From Lycium barbarum (Eukaryota; Streptophyta; Magnoliopsida; Solanales; Solanaceae), in the NCBI RefSeq assembly GCF_019175385.1, contig NC_083346.1, positions 58,061,821 to 58,125,820 of the forward strand: 64,000 nt of DNA, in the 5' to 3' direction. The notes beneath the pieces were generated by a model. That model was not told where the DNA came from. It did no database searches and worked only from the letters and a program-made list of their open reading frames with translations. Made by a program: the position numbers and the translations under genes. Position 1 is the stretch's first letter. The number at the start of each line of letters is the position of its first letter. Positions 33,864-46,400 of this stretch are shown here, piece after piece.

Positions 33864-35447
33864 TCCTCCCCCCCTTTAGAACATTCGTCCTCGAATGTTA
33901 AACTGACCTTATGGGGTCTCCTGATACATCCGGGGAGGTACCCGTCTTTCCTTCGAAGATTTCCAAAAGTTGCAATCGCTATCTCTTCTTCCTCCGCTTA
34001 CCTACTTTTCTCCTTTTCATTAATATTGTCGCATCAGAAACTTCCACTCTTATTGTAACGAGTTCAGTACTCGTTTACTTTATGACATCTCTACATCCCA
34101 CCTTTTACTTGTCTCCCGAATTTTGTTTAGCTAACATTCTTCAGATATCGTAACACTGGCCGCTGGGGCCCACTACAGATTGGTACAGTTATGAACGAGA
34201 CATCATATGCATATCTATGCATTTACTGCCATTTTACTCACAAAATATTTCCAAATGCTTTTTCAAACTTACTCTGATCCAAGGGCTGTATTGCGTTTCC
34301 TTTCTCTTTCACCAGCCGAGTCTGCCTTGGCCTACCCGACCTATTTAGGGTTTTCAATCGCTCAGTGCCTTCTACTTTCCTTTGGGGTTACCCCAGATTT
34401 CCTATCTGTCTTTCACTTCTACATTCATGAAAATTTTGGTATACTTCCCAGGGGATCACCCATCCCAAAATTGCTCTGGCCCTAGCACGCTTAACTTCGT
34501 AACCTTCACACATTTTGACACGTTAATGCTGATATAATTGCGTCGACGGTCCCGCACGACCTTTGTCACATAATTTAAGGCAACTCGGGGTCTTAGCAAC
34601 TTTCAAAACGTTCTCGTAGCGGGTCTCACCCCGATCTAGAGAAGATTCTTTTACTTTTCTGGTTACCGGGCCGCCCCCGTAAATCCTCAATGTTTACCTC
34701 TATGCATACATATATAATTCTGAGGCGTGAGCGAACTGCTCAATTCTCGACGGCCCGTCATACACTTTGCATTCTTCCAATTAGAGGAAACTTGATCGTT
34801 AGGCATTTTTTTGCCCTATCGATATCGACCTTCAAGACTTGTTAAGAATTTATATCTCATTTTCCTCCTCGTATTTTTAGAAAAATTGGGCAGAGGTTCC
34901 TCTGTATTTCTCACTATCGCAAACCTGTACACAGGAAATACCAACCACGCCTCACAGGGCCAACACATATACGTATATATACATCACATCATATCGCATC
35001 ATAGCCACACAGGGCTAACAATTTCAAATGAAAGTATAAAGAGGTCGAGACTTACCTTGCGTGCCCAACTCAAACGGCACCGGTGACACATTCCTGTTTA
35101 CTCTCCTCTTCAATTTTTACCCTTACGTATCAATCATACTTCAAACACCTTGTCCGACATACGTCTTTCACACCATTGCTTACCGGTATACTGTGTAGCC
35201 TCTAATATCATCAGTTGTTGCCTTACGTCGATACTGTTCTCCAGCTGAAATTAAGGGTTAGTAAAAAGGAAATTGCTTTCCTACAGCTGGCTCTATCGCA
35301 CGGTCCAGGATTCAAAGAAGATCAACAATCCCTAGATGCCCCGTAGTCTCTTGTTTATAGATGTGGCGCGCAACACACCATAAACAGGACTCTACCGGAC
35401 ACGACTTTGCAGACAACCCCTAGGACAGACCTGCTCTGATACCACTC
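33864..35447 (-). other. Internal region of element E (non-coding)
   Basis: On the minus strand a primer site TGGTATCAGAGCAGG (about 35431-35445) follows the right-hand LTR, and a polypurine tract AAAGGGGGGGAGGA (33864-33877) precedes the left LTR. Between them no retroviral domain is seen. A 5S-like block lies at 34441-34548, followed downstream in element sense by a segment also shared with element H (TAGGAAATCTGGGGTAACC, about 34385-34410). The absence of gag and pol defines it as a LARD-like element. Confidence 0.85.
34441..34548 (-). other. 5S-rRNA-like module in element E
   Basis: Minus-strand reading from 34548: GTCGACGCAATTATATCAGC (cf. 5S GGATGCGATCATACCAGC), CATTAACG, then GAAGTTAAGCGTGCTAGGGC (34476-34497) and TTGGGATGGGTGATCCCCTG (34449-34468). 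The A-box and C-box positions of the 5S internal promoter are well kept; the middle is diverged. The 5S 3' end is missing. It is not a functional rRNA gene. Confidence 0.8.
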
Positions 35448-38400
35448 TGTCACACCCCGACCTCGCTGGGGTGTGATGGGCACCCGACCCTTACTTAGGG
35501 CCGAGCGAACCCTCAGACTCTCACTGCACATAAAATCACGTCAACTTTTTTTTTTTTAAAACAAATAATAAAGTACATAGCAAAACTTTTCTTTCAGAAA
35601 TATTCTTTCTCGTGGCTTTCAAGCCGAACAAATTTGTGATCATACAAAATTCATTACGTACATAGACCGACAACCAATACCCATGACACTGTCTGCAAAG
35701 TCTCTAATAAGATCTCAAAAGCATAACATACAGAATCTGACTCGGCAGCACTCCGGGAACAAATGGAGCTTGCCATCTGCACTGGAACATCTTCCATCTG
35801 TCCTCAACTCAACTGGGAGTACCTGCGCGGCATGAAACGCAGCCCCTGAAGAACAGGGGGTCAGTACGGAAATGTACCGAGTATGTAAAGCGGAAATATA
35901 ACAATATAAGCAAAACCGAGCCAGAAGTATAGAAATAGAACAGGTAGTATCGGCTCCAAGTCCGAAACGGAAATACAGAGTGTATAGCCAGGACCACGAT
36001 ATATATCATAAGCACGGGGTGTAGCCGTCTGAATCGTGATATGAAACAGAGGTACAAAGCCTAACTGGCAGGATCATCGTGCGGATCGGGGCACAGAGTG
36101 CTACTGACATACCCGCAACCGAAGCTAGGGGTGTAGAACTATAGTCGACTGAAGCATAGTCCGGCTCAATCATGCAGAAGCAACACCAACAGAATCATTT
36201 ATCCGAATCCGCTGTCCAGAAATGTAACAGGCAGAACCATGCATGCAGAATCATAAACTTACACAAGCACAGGTAGTATATATTTACCTCAGGTTTCGGC
36301 CCTTTAGTGAGGGGCGCAATGGACAGTGCACTGGGGTGTGCACGAATAACCAGGTCGCCACAGGGTCGCCTCTAGTGCACAAGTCATACCCAAGAGGGTC
36401 CAGCAGGCAAATACGCCAGTTAGAATGTCAAAATGCTTTACTTTCTTTTGAAAAACATTTTTGTTTCACACATATAAAGGAATCAACGCACAATTTTCGC
36501 GGCCATAAGTCCAGCGGTCGCTACCACGCATTCCGCGACGAAGTACCCAACGGTCACTATCACACGTACCGCGGCCAAGGGTCCAGCGGTTATAATCACA
36601 CATACCGCGACCAAAAGTCCAGCGGTTACAATCACACATACCGCGGTCGAGGGTCCAGCGGTCACAATCACACATTTGACATACCGCGGTCAAGGGTCCA
36701 GCGGTCTATGTCAGGCACAATCACAAGTGCGGCAGACGCGGTCAAGGGTCCAGCAGTCAATGCCACACGTCCGGCATGACGCGGTCAAGGGTCCAGCTGT
36801 CAATGTCGGACACGCCGCGGTCGAGGGTCCAGCGGCCAATATTACATATGCGCATATTCACATAACCGGCCCGGGACTCGGTAAAACAGAAAACAACCAT
36901 ACAGAATGCCAAATTATCACTTTCCCAACATAATCACACACGCCAGGATCATACATCACACAAGATTCAGGTATACCAAAATCGTATATCAGTAAGTACG
37001 AGAGGTAAGTAGTTTATCCAAAATATCAGGGTAATATTTTCAAAACGTTTTAGATGTCAAAAAAATATTTTATAAAGCTCATAAAGGTGGTCATAGCACC
37101 TATTGTATAGTAAACAACATAATAACTAGGAGCTACCTGCGAGCTCCGGACACGAGTACATTGGCTAAAGCCATACAGAATTTATATCAGGGTTTCTGTC
37201 CCCGTAATTGTTTCCATGAACATTAAATCAATTCAGGTTCGTTAAAATAACTCCCGTTTAGTAGTCGGAACAATATCCATAAGTTTCCTCGACTTATCGT
37301 ATGGGAATAAGACAGACAGAACAATAAGAGAGGCATCGGGGAATAGCGGGCCCACCTCGGGCCAAGTCGAGGCGGCGGACAAGAATCACGCCCATTAGAC
37401 TCTACGGAGTCATCCAGGAAGGTTTCATAGTGATCGGGTTACATTTGTACAAGTTATGGAGGTTTAACCACTTTTCTAGCAAAATGCGCCTTTTGAAATT
37501 CAATTGAATTGAATGAATAGTATCAAAAATCAATCTCGAGTTTCTATGAGCAGAATCGCCCCCGAGGCTCCGATCTTGACCTAGTACATCTAGGACATGC
37601 CAAAGAACAAAGGGGAAGACTTTACATACCTCGATTGCGCCTTACGCTCGCTTGGCTTCAATTCCAATTTCGTCCAGAATCTACAAATGGTCATGTTTAC
37701 CAATTGTCAATTTCAAGCTTTTCGAGAATCTAAGCTTAATCACATAATTGCCTACCGAAATTTCGGCAGCATTTCCCCTATATATATGACATCCCCGAGA
37801 CTTAGCTCGGCTTAATATATCAACACAGCAACCCAACAACAACATCACTGACAACAACAAGCATTACAAAACACATAGTATGGCATAACTAGCCTTGTTT
37901 TCCACATGGTCCAACAACTTCCACTTCAACTTCACAAACCCAAACTAGTATCAACATTTCCATATTCATCATTAATCAAGACCATTACAATGTGATTTGG
38001 AAGTATTTCATATCATTTCTATACAATATTCACATGATATACAAAATATACAAATTTTCCACCAAACCATAATCCATCCAAAACTTCAAATCTTCAACAT
38101 ACATATTCATAACATATTTCCACCTTCCAATTTCATCAACCATAATCATAATTCACATCTTAACAACTTCATTTCCATATTATCATAAAATCATATTAAA
38201 ATGACATAATCTTCTACAATCAATTTCAATGCCAACGGACGAATTTATATCGCTATTTTCCCGTTCTATTCCGTTGAATCTTTAAATAAACTTGTTGGCA
38301 AAGAAAAAGAGCCTTAATCATACCTTAAGTGCACAGCTACCACGTCCACCCTCTTATTTTTAGTTGATTTTTAGCTCAAATCGAAGGCAACGCGACGTAG

Positions 38401-38968
38401 AACACTTTTCTCTTCATGGGCTTCGGGATTTGGGGCTCAGATTTTGATCAAACTTTATTTATCTCTCTAAGTCTTTCCTCCCTCTCTCTCTATAGAATTT
38501 TCTGGATCTTTTCTGATCTGAAAATGTGGAGGAGGAGGCTGAAACCTCCCTTCAATAACAAGGAAATGGGCCTGACCCGGATTGGAATCGGGTTGGGCCC
38601 ATTTCACTGCCCAGCTTGACCTTTCTGCCTTAAAAGGTTCATATCTCCTTATCCTGATGTCACCTATAGGCCCACGACCTACCGTTGGAAAGCTATTTCA
38701 ATTATCTACAACTTTTATTTCTGGGCGTTTTCCCAAATTCCAGACTTATAATGCCGTTTTTCCCCCTCCAAGTCAGGTCATCCGAAAACGTTTTCTTAAA
38801 AAATTCGTTTGGAGGGCTTCCACTTTGATTTGGCCCCAAGGCCCTTCACAAGTTGTGTTTTACTTTACATATGCTATTCATATAACTTGTCACGTGTCCC
38901 AAAAAAATATTGACGAGTGGGCCCCACCTCAGTTAATAATCTGACGTTCAAAAATACGGGATATAACA
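35448..38968 (-). repeat. LTR of element E (right copy, 5' LTR)
   Basis: This 3521-bp copy is nearly identical to 30357-33863, with the same minisatellite, hairpins (about 35838-35876), mini-exon (about 37630-37680) and start and end motifs. Differences seen are mostly single bases, poly-A/T length at about 35550, and an 11-bp duplication (CCACAGGGTCG) near 36357. Confidence 0.92.
36500..36850 (-). repeat. Minisatellite in element E LTR (right)
   Basis: Counterpart of 31397-31740, with the CCGCGG..GGTCCAGCGG unit. Confidence 0.9.
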
Positions 38969-38973
38969 GGTTC

Positions 38974-39970
38974 GTCCCTGAATATGGAAGTAAAAGAGCT
39001 TCAATATGAAGATCCTCAGTTGAGCCATTATAGAGACACATTTCATCAAAAAGAAGAGTCCCCATTTGAAACTTCTATAGATGTAATTCTTAGATACCAA
39101 GGCAGGCTATGTGTTCCGAATGTTGCAGAATTACATCGCTGAATTCTAAAAGAAGCTCTTTATTCTCGGTATTCTATTCATCCAGGAACGACAAAGATGT
39201 ATCATGATCTCAAGTTAAGGTGGGATGGAATGAAGAAATACTTAGCAGAGTTTGTAGCTCAATGTCCAAATTTCCAGCAAGTGAAAATCGAACATCAAAA
39301 GCCAGGAGGATTATTGCAGGCAATGGAAATCCCTACTTGGAAATGGGAAGTAATCAATATGGATTTTATTGTGGGATTACCTCATTCCCGAAGCAAGTAT
39401 GATTCTATATGGGTGATTGTGGATATATTGACGAAAACAACTCATTTTCTTCCTGCTAGGACCACATACTTAGCAGAAGATGATGCAAGGTTGTATCTCA
39501 AGGAGATTGTGCGACTCCATGGTATTCCGATATCCATTTTCACAGATAGAGGGGCACAATTTACAGCTAAGTTCTGGAAATCTTTCCAAGAAGGTCTAGG
39601 TACTCAATTAAAGCTTAGCATGGCATTTCATCCGCAGACTGATGGGCAAGCCGAACGTACCATTCAGACCTTGGAGGATATGCTAAGAGCATGTGTTCTA
39701 GATTTTGGTGGTAGTTGGGATGACCACTTACCTATAATTGAGATTTCATACAAAAAGAGCTACCATTCCAGTATCCAAATGGCTTCGTATGAAGCTTTAT
39801 ATGGAAGGAAGTGTAGATCTCTAATTGGATGGTTTGAAATAGGAGAAGTACAGCTAATAGGCCCTGAGTTGATTCAACAAGCAGTAGAAAAAGTCAAGGT
39901 GATCCGAGATCGATTATTGACAGTCCAAAGTCGCCAAAAATCTTATGCGGACAACCGCTGCGAGACTTAG
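38974..39970 (+). pseudogene. Gypsy D integrase
   Basis: The linker continues from 30351 (SLNMEVKELQYEDPQLSHY), then RLCVPNVAELHR with a stop at 39140. The H2C2 zinc-binding part is YSIHPGTTKMYHDLK..CPNFQQ, where the second Cys is replaced by Phe. The catalytic core is open from 39197: INMDFIVGLPHS (Asp), SIFTDRGAQFT (Asp), HPQTDGQAERTIQTLEDML (Glu). The DDE triad is present. YEALYGRKCRSLIGWFEIGE and IRDRLLTVQSRQKSYAD follow, with a stop at 39968-39970. Loss of the zinc Cys and the stops make it inactive. Confidence 0.88.
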
Positions 39971-40440
39971 AATTTCAAGTTGATGATTGGGTATTCTTAA
40001 AGGTATCACCAATGAAAGGAGTGATGAGATTTGGTAAGAAAGGAAAGTTTAGTCCTCGATACATTGGACCCTATAAGATTATCCGCAAGGTGGGTCAAGT
40101 AGCTTATGAATTGGACTTGCCTCCCGAACTTGAATCGGTCCATCCAGTTTTCTATGTCTCAATGCTCCGCAAGTGTGTTGGAGATCCTACGAGGATTGTT
40201 CCAATAGATGATGTTCAAGTGACAGAAAAGCTAGTCTATGAAGAAGTGCCCATTGCCATATTAGACAGGCAAGTACGGAGACTTCGAAATAAGGAAGTAG
40301 CCTAAGTTAAAGTCTTATGGCGAAAAAAGAACCGAGAAGAAATGACTTGGGAAGCAGAAGAGAGTATGAAATCCAAATACCCGCACTTATTTCAGCCCCC
40401 GGAAGAGAGCCAAGATGCAACACCGAGATTTTGAGGTATG
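39971..40440 (+). pseudogene. Gypsy D integrase C-terminus with chromodomain-like tail
   Basis: After a frame change the open part (40012-40305) reads KGVMRFGKKGKFSPRYIGPY and VHPVFYVSMLRKCVGDP, the conserved integrase C-terminal (GPY/IF) module. A stop follows NKEVA (40303-40305). Then VKVLWRKKNREEMTWEAEE (short form, about 40306-40365) and KYPHLFQ follow, in the position and with the W/E pattern of the chromovirus chromodomain-like tail. In related elements that tail guides integration into heterochromatin. Confidence 0.8.
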
Positions 40441-40623
40441 TATGTTTTCACTTTATGCATATGGGTCGTGTGTGGCCAACTTATATTGCTATTGTGTTGT
40501 GGCCCTGTGAGGCAATTTTATTATAGGATTTTGTGACAGGATGGTAGTGTCATATTACAGGGGAAACTCTGGTGAAATTGTCGTAGAATTTCCGAGAACT
40601 TAACATTCGAGGACGAATGTTCC

Positions 40624-40638
40624 AAAAGGGGGGAAGAA
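40624..40638 (+). other. Polypurine tract of gypsy D
   Basis: AAAAGGGGGGAAGAA ends immediately before the 3' LTR TG at 40639. It is preceded by an inverted repeat ACATTCGAGGACGAATGT (about 40603-40620), which also occurs before the polypurine tracts of H (62949-62967) and E (minus). Confidence 0.9.
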
Positions 40639-43098
40639 TGTTACACCTCGAAGAATTTCCCGTTAATGTACAGTGGATAGACTAAGGAAGGGCATGAAGT
40701 ATACGATGTCTCGATAAGAAAGAAATAACATTTGAGGATCCTAATTGAGATTTTAAAGGCATTTGAGGTAAGAGAAGAAAGTTGTTAAGGAAAGCATGGT
40801 ATATGTTGTGTGTCGAGCAAGATTTATGAGTATCGAATTAATGAGAGCTTAATGATGTTTTGGAGAAGAGTTATAACATCCCTTAGATTGTTAATGAGGT
40901 GGTAAACAAGTGTTAAGAAGGTTCCATAAGGATTGGAGATCAAACGAGCCGACGAGAATGAATTTCGGAAAGTTGGGCAACATACGGTCCAACATACTGG
41001 CCGTATGTCCTGCCTAGAATGGGACCTTCACTGGACCATACATACGGCCAGTATAAAAGATACGGACGGTATGTCCGAGTCGGGTCAAATTTTTGAGTTG
41101 ATATAAGGGACCCCAACCTCATTTATTTCATTCATTTTTCACTCCACACTTCAAGAACACTCTAGAGAACTCTCCACTCTTCATCCACAAGAACCCAAGA
41201 GAAATTGATGATCAACTTCATCAAACTAACAATATCAAGTGTAAGAAACACATTAAAGTTCATCCAAGCCAAGGAATTCCAATGGAAATGAACTAGGGTT
41301 TTGGTGCAAGAGAAGTATTTCCACTCAAGATTTATTCCTAAACTATCTAAGGTAAGTTTTATGATCTTTTCATGTTGTTTAAGGTAATGAGAGGTTGAAA
41401 GACTCAGATTATGGAAGGAGATAGAAAACGGGTCACAAAGATAGGAATAATGAGATTTTGAGTAGTAGTTTGGAATGAGTCATGAATATTGATATGTTGT
41501 GAATGTAAGTATACTATAAGTGACATTTAGAATATGGGATGAGTATTATATGTGAGAAAACGCAATAGTGAACTATGACCATGATTATGGACGAATTGAA
41601 GTGAAATTGTGAAATGTGGATAATGTAGATGAATGATAATTGTTGCCTATAATATTGTGAATGTTGTTATGGATGCTTGGGAGTCGATATGTGATATAAG
41701 GAAAGTTGTATAAACAAAGGAAATGCTACCAATTTTCCCTAGCTTTAGTAAGCACGTTCTTATAATCGATTAGCTAATGTTAATACGAACTTTCTTGAAG
41801 GTAGAAACGCGAGCATCGAAGGAGAACAATCAAGCGATAGAATTGTTAAACGAAAGAGGTATGTAAGGCTAATCCTTTCCTTCTAAGGCATGACTCCTAC
41901 GGCATGAATCTTCCTATTTTTCCATGATCTTCCTAAATAACAGAAATTATGAGTCCATGACTATAACGAGCTACATACGCATATAATAAAGGAAGGAGAT
42001 ACGATACGAGCATGATAAAGATGATGATGAGTTAAGTTTAAAGAATCTTAAAGTGAGGTACGATGTCCATGAGGTTAATGATCCTAAGTATGGTTCCATT
42101 GATGCTTTTCCTTGTGTACACTCACCTTAAAATGTTAGTCCCCTCAAGGTGAGATATGATGATTATGATCACTCCATAATGTAATCGGGGGTTCACAACC
42201 TTATGTTACCCCGACATAGCCATAGTTTCCTTCAAGTTCTAATGTATGTTTTGATGATAAAGATATAATGATGCTAAGTTATGATAAGTCTATGATGTGC
42301 TCACGATGATACAATTCCACTGTGCCTAAATGGTCGGACATGTCACTGCAAAGGCGAGCTGCTTGTGATTCCACCGTGCCCAAATGGCTGGACATGTCAC
42401 CGCTAAGGCGGGCTGCTTATGATTCCACTGTGGGCAGTATATGATGATTACCCGGACATGGGTTAACGTTGATGGTATATATATATATGATGATGTATGT
42501 GCTACGATGATACATGTACTACGCTTATATATGATATATGTATGAAATGCATCCACTCTTAAAATTTATGCAGGTTATACCTTCATCTTATGTCTTATGA
42601 TTTCTCTACTATGTTCATTTCATTCATGCCTTACATACTCAGTACAATGTTTATATTGACGTCCGTTTTCTTTGTACACTGTGTTCATGCCCATAGGTAG
42701 ACAGGGAGGTGATCCAGACTCATAGGAGCTACTAGCAGACTTTGAGAGCACTCTATTATTCCGGAGGTGCCATTGATTTATTCTTTTGTGTATATATATG
42801 TTTTGGGCATGACAGGGTCCTGTCCCGTCCATATGTCTAGTACTCTAGTAGAGGCTCGTAGATACGTATGTGTGGGTAGTATGGTCTCACGATGTCCTTA
42901 TTGTATGTACATTATTTTGATAGCCGAAGGGCTTATGTATATAAAGGTTATTATGTTTCGAAGTGAAAAATGGGTTTTCCTATGATTTGAGTATAAGATT
43001 AATAAATGAACGCTTGATGAGTACGATGTGTAATGGTATGAGCGGTGCTCGGTGATTAGCCCCGGGTACCCGTCATGGCCCCTAGTCGGGTCGTGACA
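40639..43098 (+). repeat. 3' LTR of gypsy D
   Basis: This 2460-bp LTR starts TGTTACACCTCG and ends GGGTCGTGACA. It is highly similar to the 5' LTR but has deletions in the U3 palindrome cluster (about 41045-41075) and in the minisatellite (about 42430). The first hairpin has decayed (TCAGTACaatgtttatATTGA, about 42630-42660). Confidence 0.92.
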
Positions 43099-43452
43099 GA
43101 ACCATTTTGTAATTGTAACTCTGAAGGGGTAACCCTCAACTTAGGCCGACGAGGCCTACATGTAAATAGACAATACCAACCAAGGTTGACAAGGCTGTAT
43201 CCTGAATCATATGTAAGTAGTAACTACCACATCTGAAGGGAACACACCCAAAACATATATACATAACTGTACAGGCCGACGAGGCCGCTATGAACATCTA
43301 CAGCTAACAGTAAAAAAATGATTAGGTACAAAAGGGCCGGCAAGGCCACAATACTGACATACAAACATAAATGACTCATCTACAAGCCTCTAGATATCAT
43401 AAGGCTATATCATGATCGGGACAGGGCCCCGGCCTACCCATCAAGTCTATAT

Positions 43453-46400
43453 TGTTATGTCCCGTATTCTCATACATTGGGACGTTTTAAAATAAACGCG
43501 ACAAGTTAAAGACAAGACTATCTTAAGGTACGAAGTAGAGATTTTAACTTCCGGTTTCGTTTCGAGTCACAATTTATCTACAATTTTCGCTTGGCATTGA
43601 AGTATTAATGGAAAATTGGGATTAAACTAACCATAATTGGATTAATAAGTGGGATTGGAAAGACAAAAATCTGCCCACTATTTTAGGCCATGTTTGGTCG
43701 TGCACTATAGTGCCTTGGTCAAGGAATCTTGACCCAATTTAGTGTGATCCACATGTCCAAGGCATGGAGGGGACATATAGACAAGAAAATATGTTCACTC
43801 CACATTTTCACAACTCATTTCAACATTCCAAAGTGTAGAACACTTGGAGAGATAGAGGGAAGCTCTCGGCTAAGAGCTAGCCGAGAGTGAGGTTCAAAAA
43901 TTGCTCAAAAATTCCAGTTTTCTCCACCAATTTTACTCCTCATCTAGTGTATAAGAAGGTGTAGTTGTTGTTGAAAAGAAACAAGAAAGTGTAGCACCTA
44001 AATAGAGTTGAAGTTTCGGCCAAGGTGAAGAACAAGATTGAAAGGTAAGAATGCTTATTGTTCTTGTGTTGCATGATAATTTGAATGTATAGTTCATGCA
44101 TGTTGTTGTTGGATGTTGTTGTGGTTGAAGTAGAGAGTGAGCCGTGAGTGTGGTGAAGTCATGATTGATTTCATTTTGCATGTATTGTTGATGAATTGAA
44201 TAGGTATCAACATAGGTAAATGAACAAAGATTGTAGAAGTTTGGCTGTGATGTTGCATGTTGGATATTGGACTGTTTTCTTGAAATTAAAATGAGCCGTG
44301 TGCCCTTGATTCTAATGAAGTCATGCTTAATCTTCTTGTAGATGGATTGGAAGTGAATTGAATGTGTTGTTGTATGGATAAATGGATGAAAATCATGAAG
44401 TTGTTGAAGTGGTGTTGTAGCCGTGTGAGTGGACTGTTTTGGGGGGATTTAGGGACTGTTTTGTGTCACATTTGGATCGTTGTTGTTATGAACATTGTGG
44501 TGTATTGTATGCATGTTGAATATGTGAATTGAAGTGTTAAAGAAATGAATTATGTTGAAGTGTATAGGCAGTCTAAAACCGTGGACTGTTTTGGTACTAG
44601 AAGTTAATTTGTGTGTGTTGAATGTTGATTCTTGTTGCAAACGTTTAGTGAAAGTAAAGTGCAATGATTCAAGTTAAAACTGAAATGAATTGTGGACTGT
44701 TGTAAGAATGAAGATGATGCTAAAACAGTTCCAAGAACCATGAAAGTAATGTCATTAAACGTGTTGTTGTTGTTGCAAGTTAAAACTGGAAAATTGCTAA
44801 GCGAGAATGAAAACGTTATGTGTGTTGTTTAGCCGTGTGTATGGGGCAGTTTTGAATGATGTATGGACTGCCCAAGTTCCCTAAGTAGTGTTTAAACAAG
44901 TTTGGATTGATACATGAAAGAACGATTGGCAATGTTAGCTTGTAGCGCTAGTTGGTTTGAATGCGAACGAAATGTCGTTTAAATGTTAGAAAGGGATTGT
45001 GAGCGTCAAAATACGTATTGAATTCCCTTGTAGAATAATTGTAGCTCTTCATATCTTGATATAGGATAAGTGTTTTTGGGCAGCAAGTACAAGTTAGAAT
45101 ACAACTAAACGCTAAAGGTATGTAAAGCCTATTCCTTCTTTCTTTTGGCATGTCCTAGACGTAAGTATGAAACGATATGAACCTTGGGGTAAATTCTATT
45201 CTCTAGTTCCATGCATGACTTATGATTCTATATTTCATTAAGGCTATTGTCATGTGCCTACAATATGAGTGACTAATGAATAATGCATGAAAGTTCCTAT
45301 TCTTAAAGAATTGCACAACTAGAGACAAACTTGACTTTCAAAAGCTACACCATGTTAAAGTGATATACGTACATGAAATCTGAAACGTTCCTTGTAATAG
45401 TTTGTTGTGAGACATAAAATGAACTGAATATGAATATTATTTTGACACTTTAGAGCTGGTTAGTTGCTTATCCATTGAGTCTCAAAAAGATAAATTGCAT
45501 ATATGTGGTTGCCTGTTATTCTGCTCGTGTCTACCGCTATATCCTTCACTGAGTCCTGGGCCAGGATACGTTTTCACGCGCATGTTTACTATATTATTCA
45601 CCGAGTCCCTCATTAAAGGGCCGGGACACATTATATATATATATATATATATAATGGTATGATGATATGATGATGATGATATGATGACAAGATGATATGA
45701 TGATAAGATGATGATATGATGATATGGAGATGGTGGCCAGGAGGGCATATATTCCTTATTACCGAGTCCCTCATTAAAGGGCCGGGACACGTACATGTTT
45801 ATGATTATGATGCTATGATTTTAATTACCGAGTCCCTCATTAAAGGGCCGGGACACGTAATATATGTTATATACATAATGATTATGCTATGCAGCTTTGA
45901 TTACAAAACTCTATAATGACATTGATATGAGAATGATACAGATGAAATATGTTCAAAGGCAAGTTTTATGAAGTTTTGGTTGTTGCATTGAATCCTATAT
46001 ACCTCGTCTCAATATAAGTCTATTACTATGTTTCAAGCTTTACATGCTCAATACATATTCCGTACTAACCCCCTTTCTTCACGGGGCTGCGTTCATGCCC
46101 GCAGGTACAAACGCTCGTTTCGGAGATCCGCCAGCCTAGGACACTTAATCAGCTATTTTGGACTGCTCCTTTGTTCCGGAGCTAGCTTGTGGTATAACTC
46201 CCTTATGTTGTACTCATATATGTTTAATTGGGTACGATGGGGCCCTGTCCCGCCATATGATACAGTCATTACTCTTAGAGGTCTGTGGACATCTGTGTGG
46301 GTCTGTTTGTAGTTGTTGATGCGTTTTACGACTATGACTTATGTTTGGGGCGTACCCATTCGTAATGGCAGCCTTGTCGGCTTGCATATATATGTATGTT

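Larger units (their letters stand above)
30357..38968 (-). mobile_element. Non-autonomous LTR retrotransposon E (LARD-like), minus strand
   Basis: Two near-identical 3.5-kb LTRs (30357-33863 and 35448-38968) flank a 1584-bp internal region with no coding capacity. GGTTC duplications (30352-30356, 38969-38973) mark the insertion. On the minus strand the LTR starts TGTTATATCCCGTATTTTTG and ends GGGGTGTGACA; primer site and polypurine tract are present. LTR start and polypurine flank match element H, so H-type chromoviruses are the likely helpers. Few differences between the LTRs, such as an 11-bp duplication near 36357, suggest recent insertion. The internal part holds a 5S-rRNA-like module. 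Confidence 0.92.
24281..43098 (+). mobile_element. Tekay-like Ty3/gypsy chromovirus D, interrupted by element E
   Basis: LTRs 24281-26808 and 40639-43098, primer site at 26813, polypurine tract at 40624, and GAACC target duplications (24276-24280, 43099-43103) define the element. Gene order is gag, protease, RT, RNase H, integrase and a chromodomain-like C-terminus, so it is Ty3/gypsy. The sequence style (LIDPGSTLSYI protease, C-terminal VKVLW block) points to the Tekay/Del chromovirus clade. Element E split it between RNase H and integrase at 30356/38969. Multiple single stops (often CAG or TGG changed to TAG or TGA) disable the polyprotein. Without E it would be about 10.2 kb. Confidence 0.92.

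Noticed and set aside
36243..36779. 178-residue frame with Tyr/His/Gly repeats
   Set aside because: It crosses the minisatellite in the E LTR, has the opposite sense to the element, and its repeats mirror the DNA unit.
30357..38968. Apparent 3.5-kb tandem segmental duplication
   Set aside because: The two copies are LTRs of one minus-strand element, with target duplication GGTTC, a primer site and a polypurine tract in the correct places.
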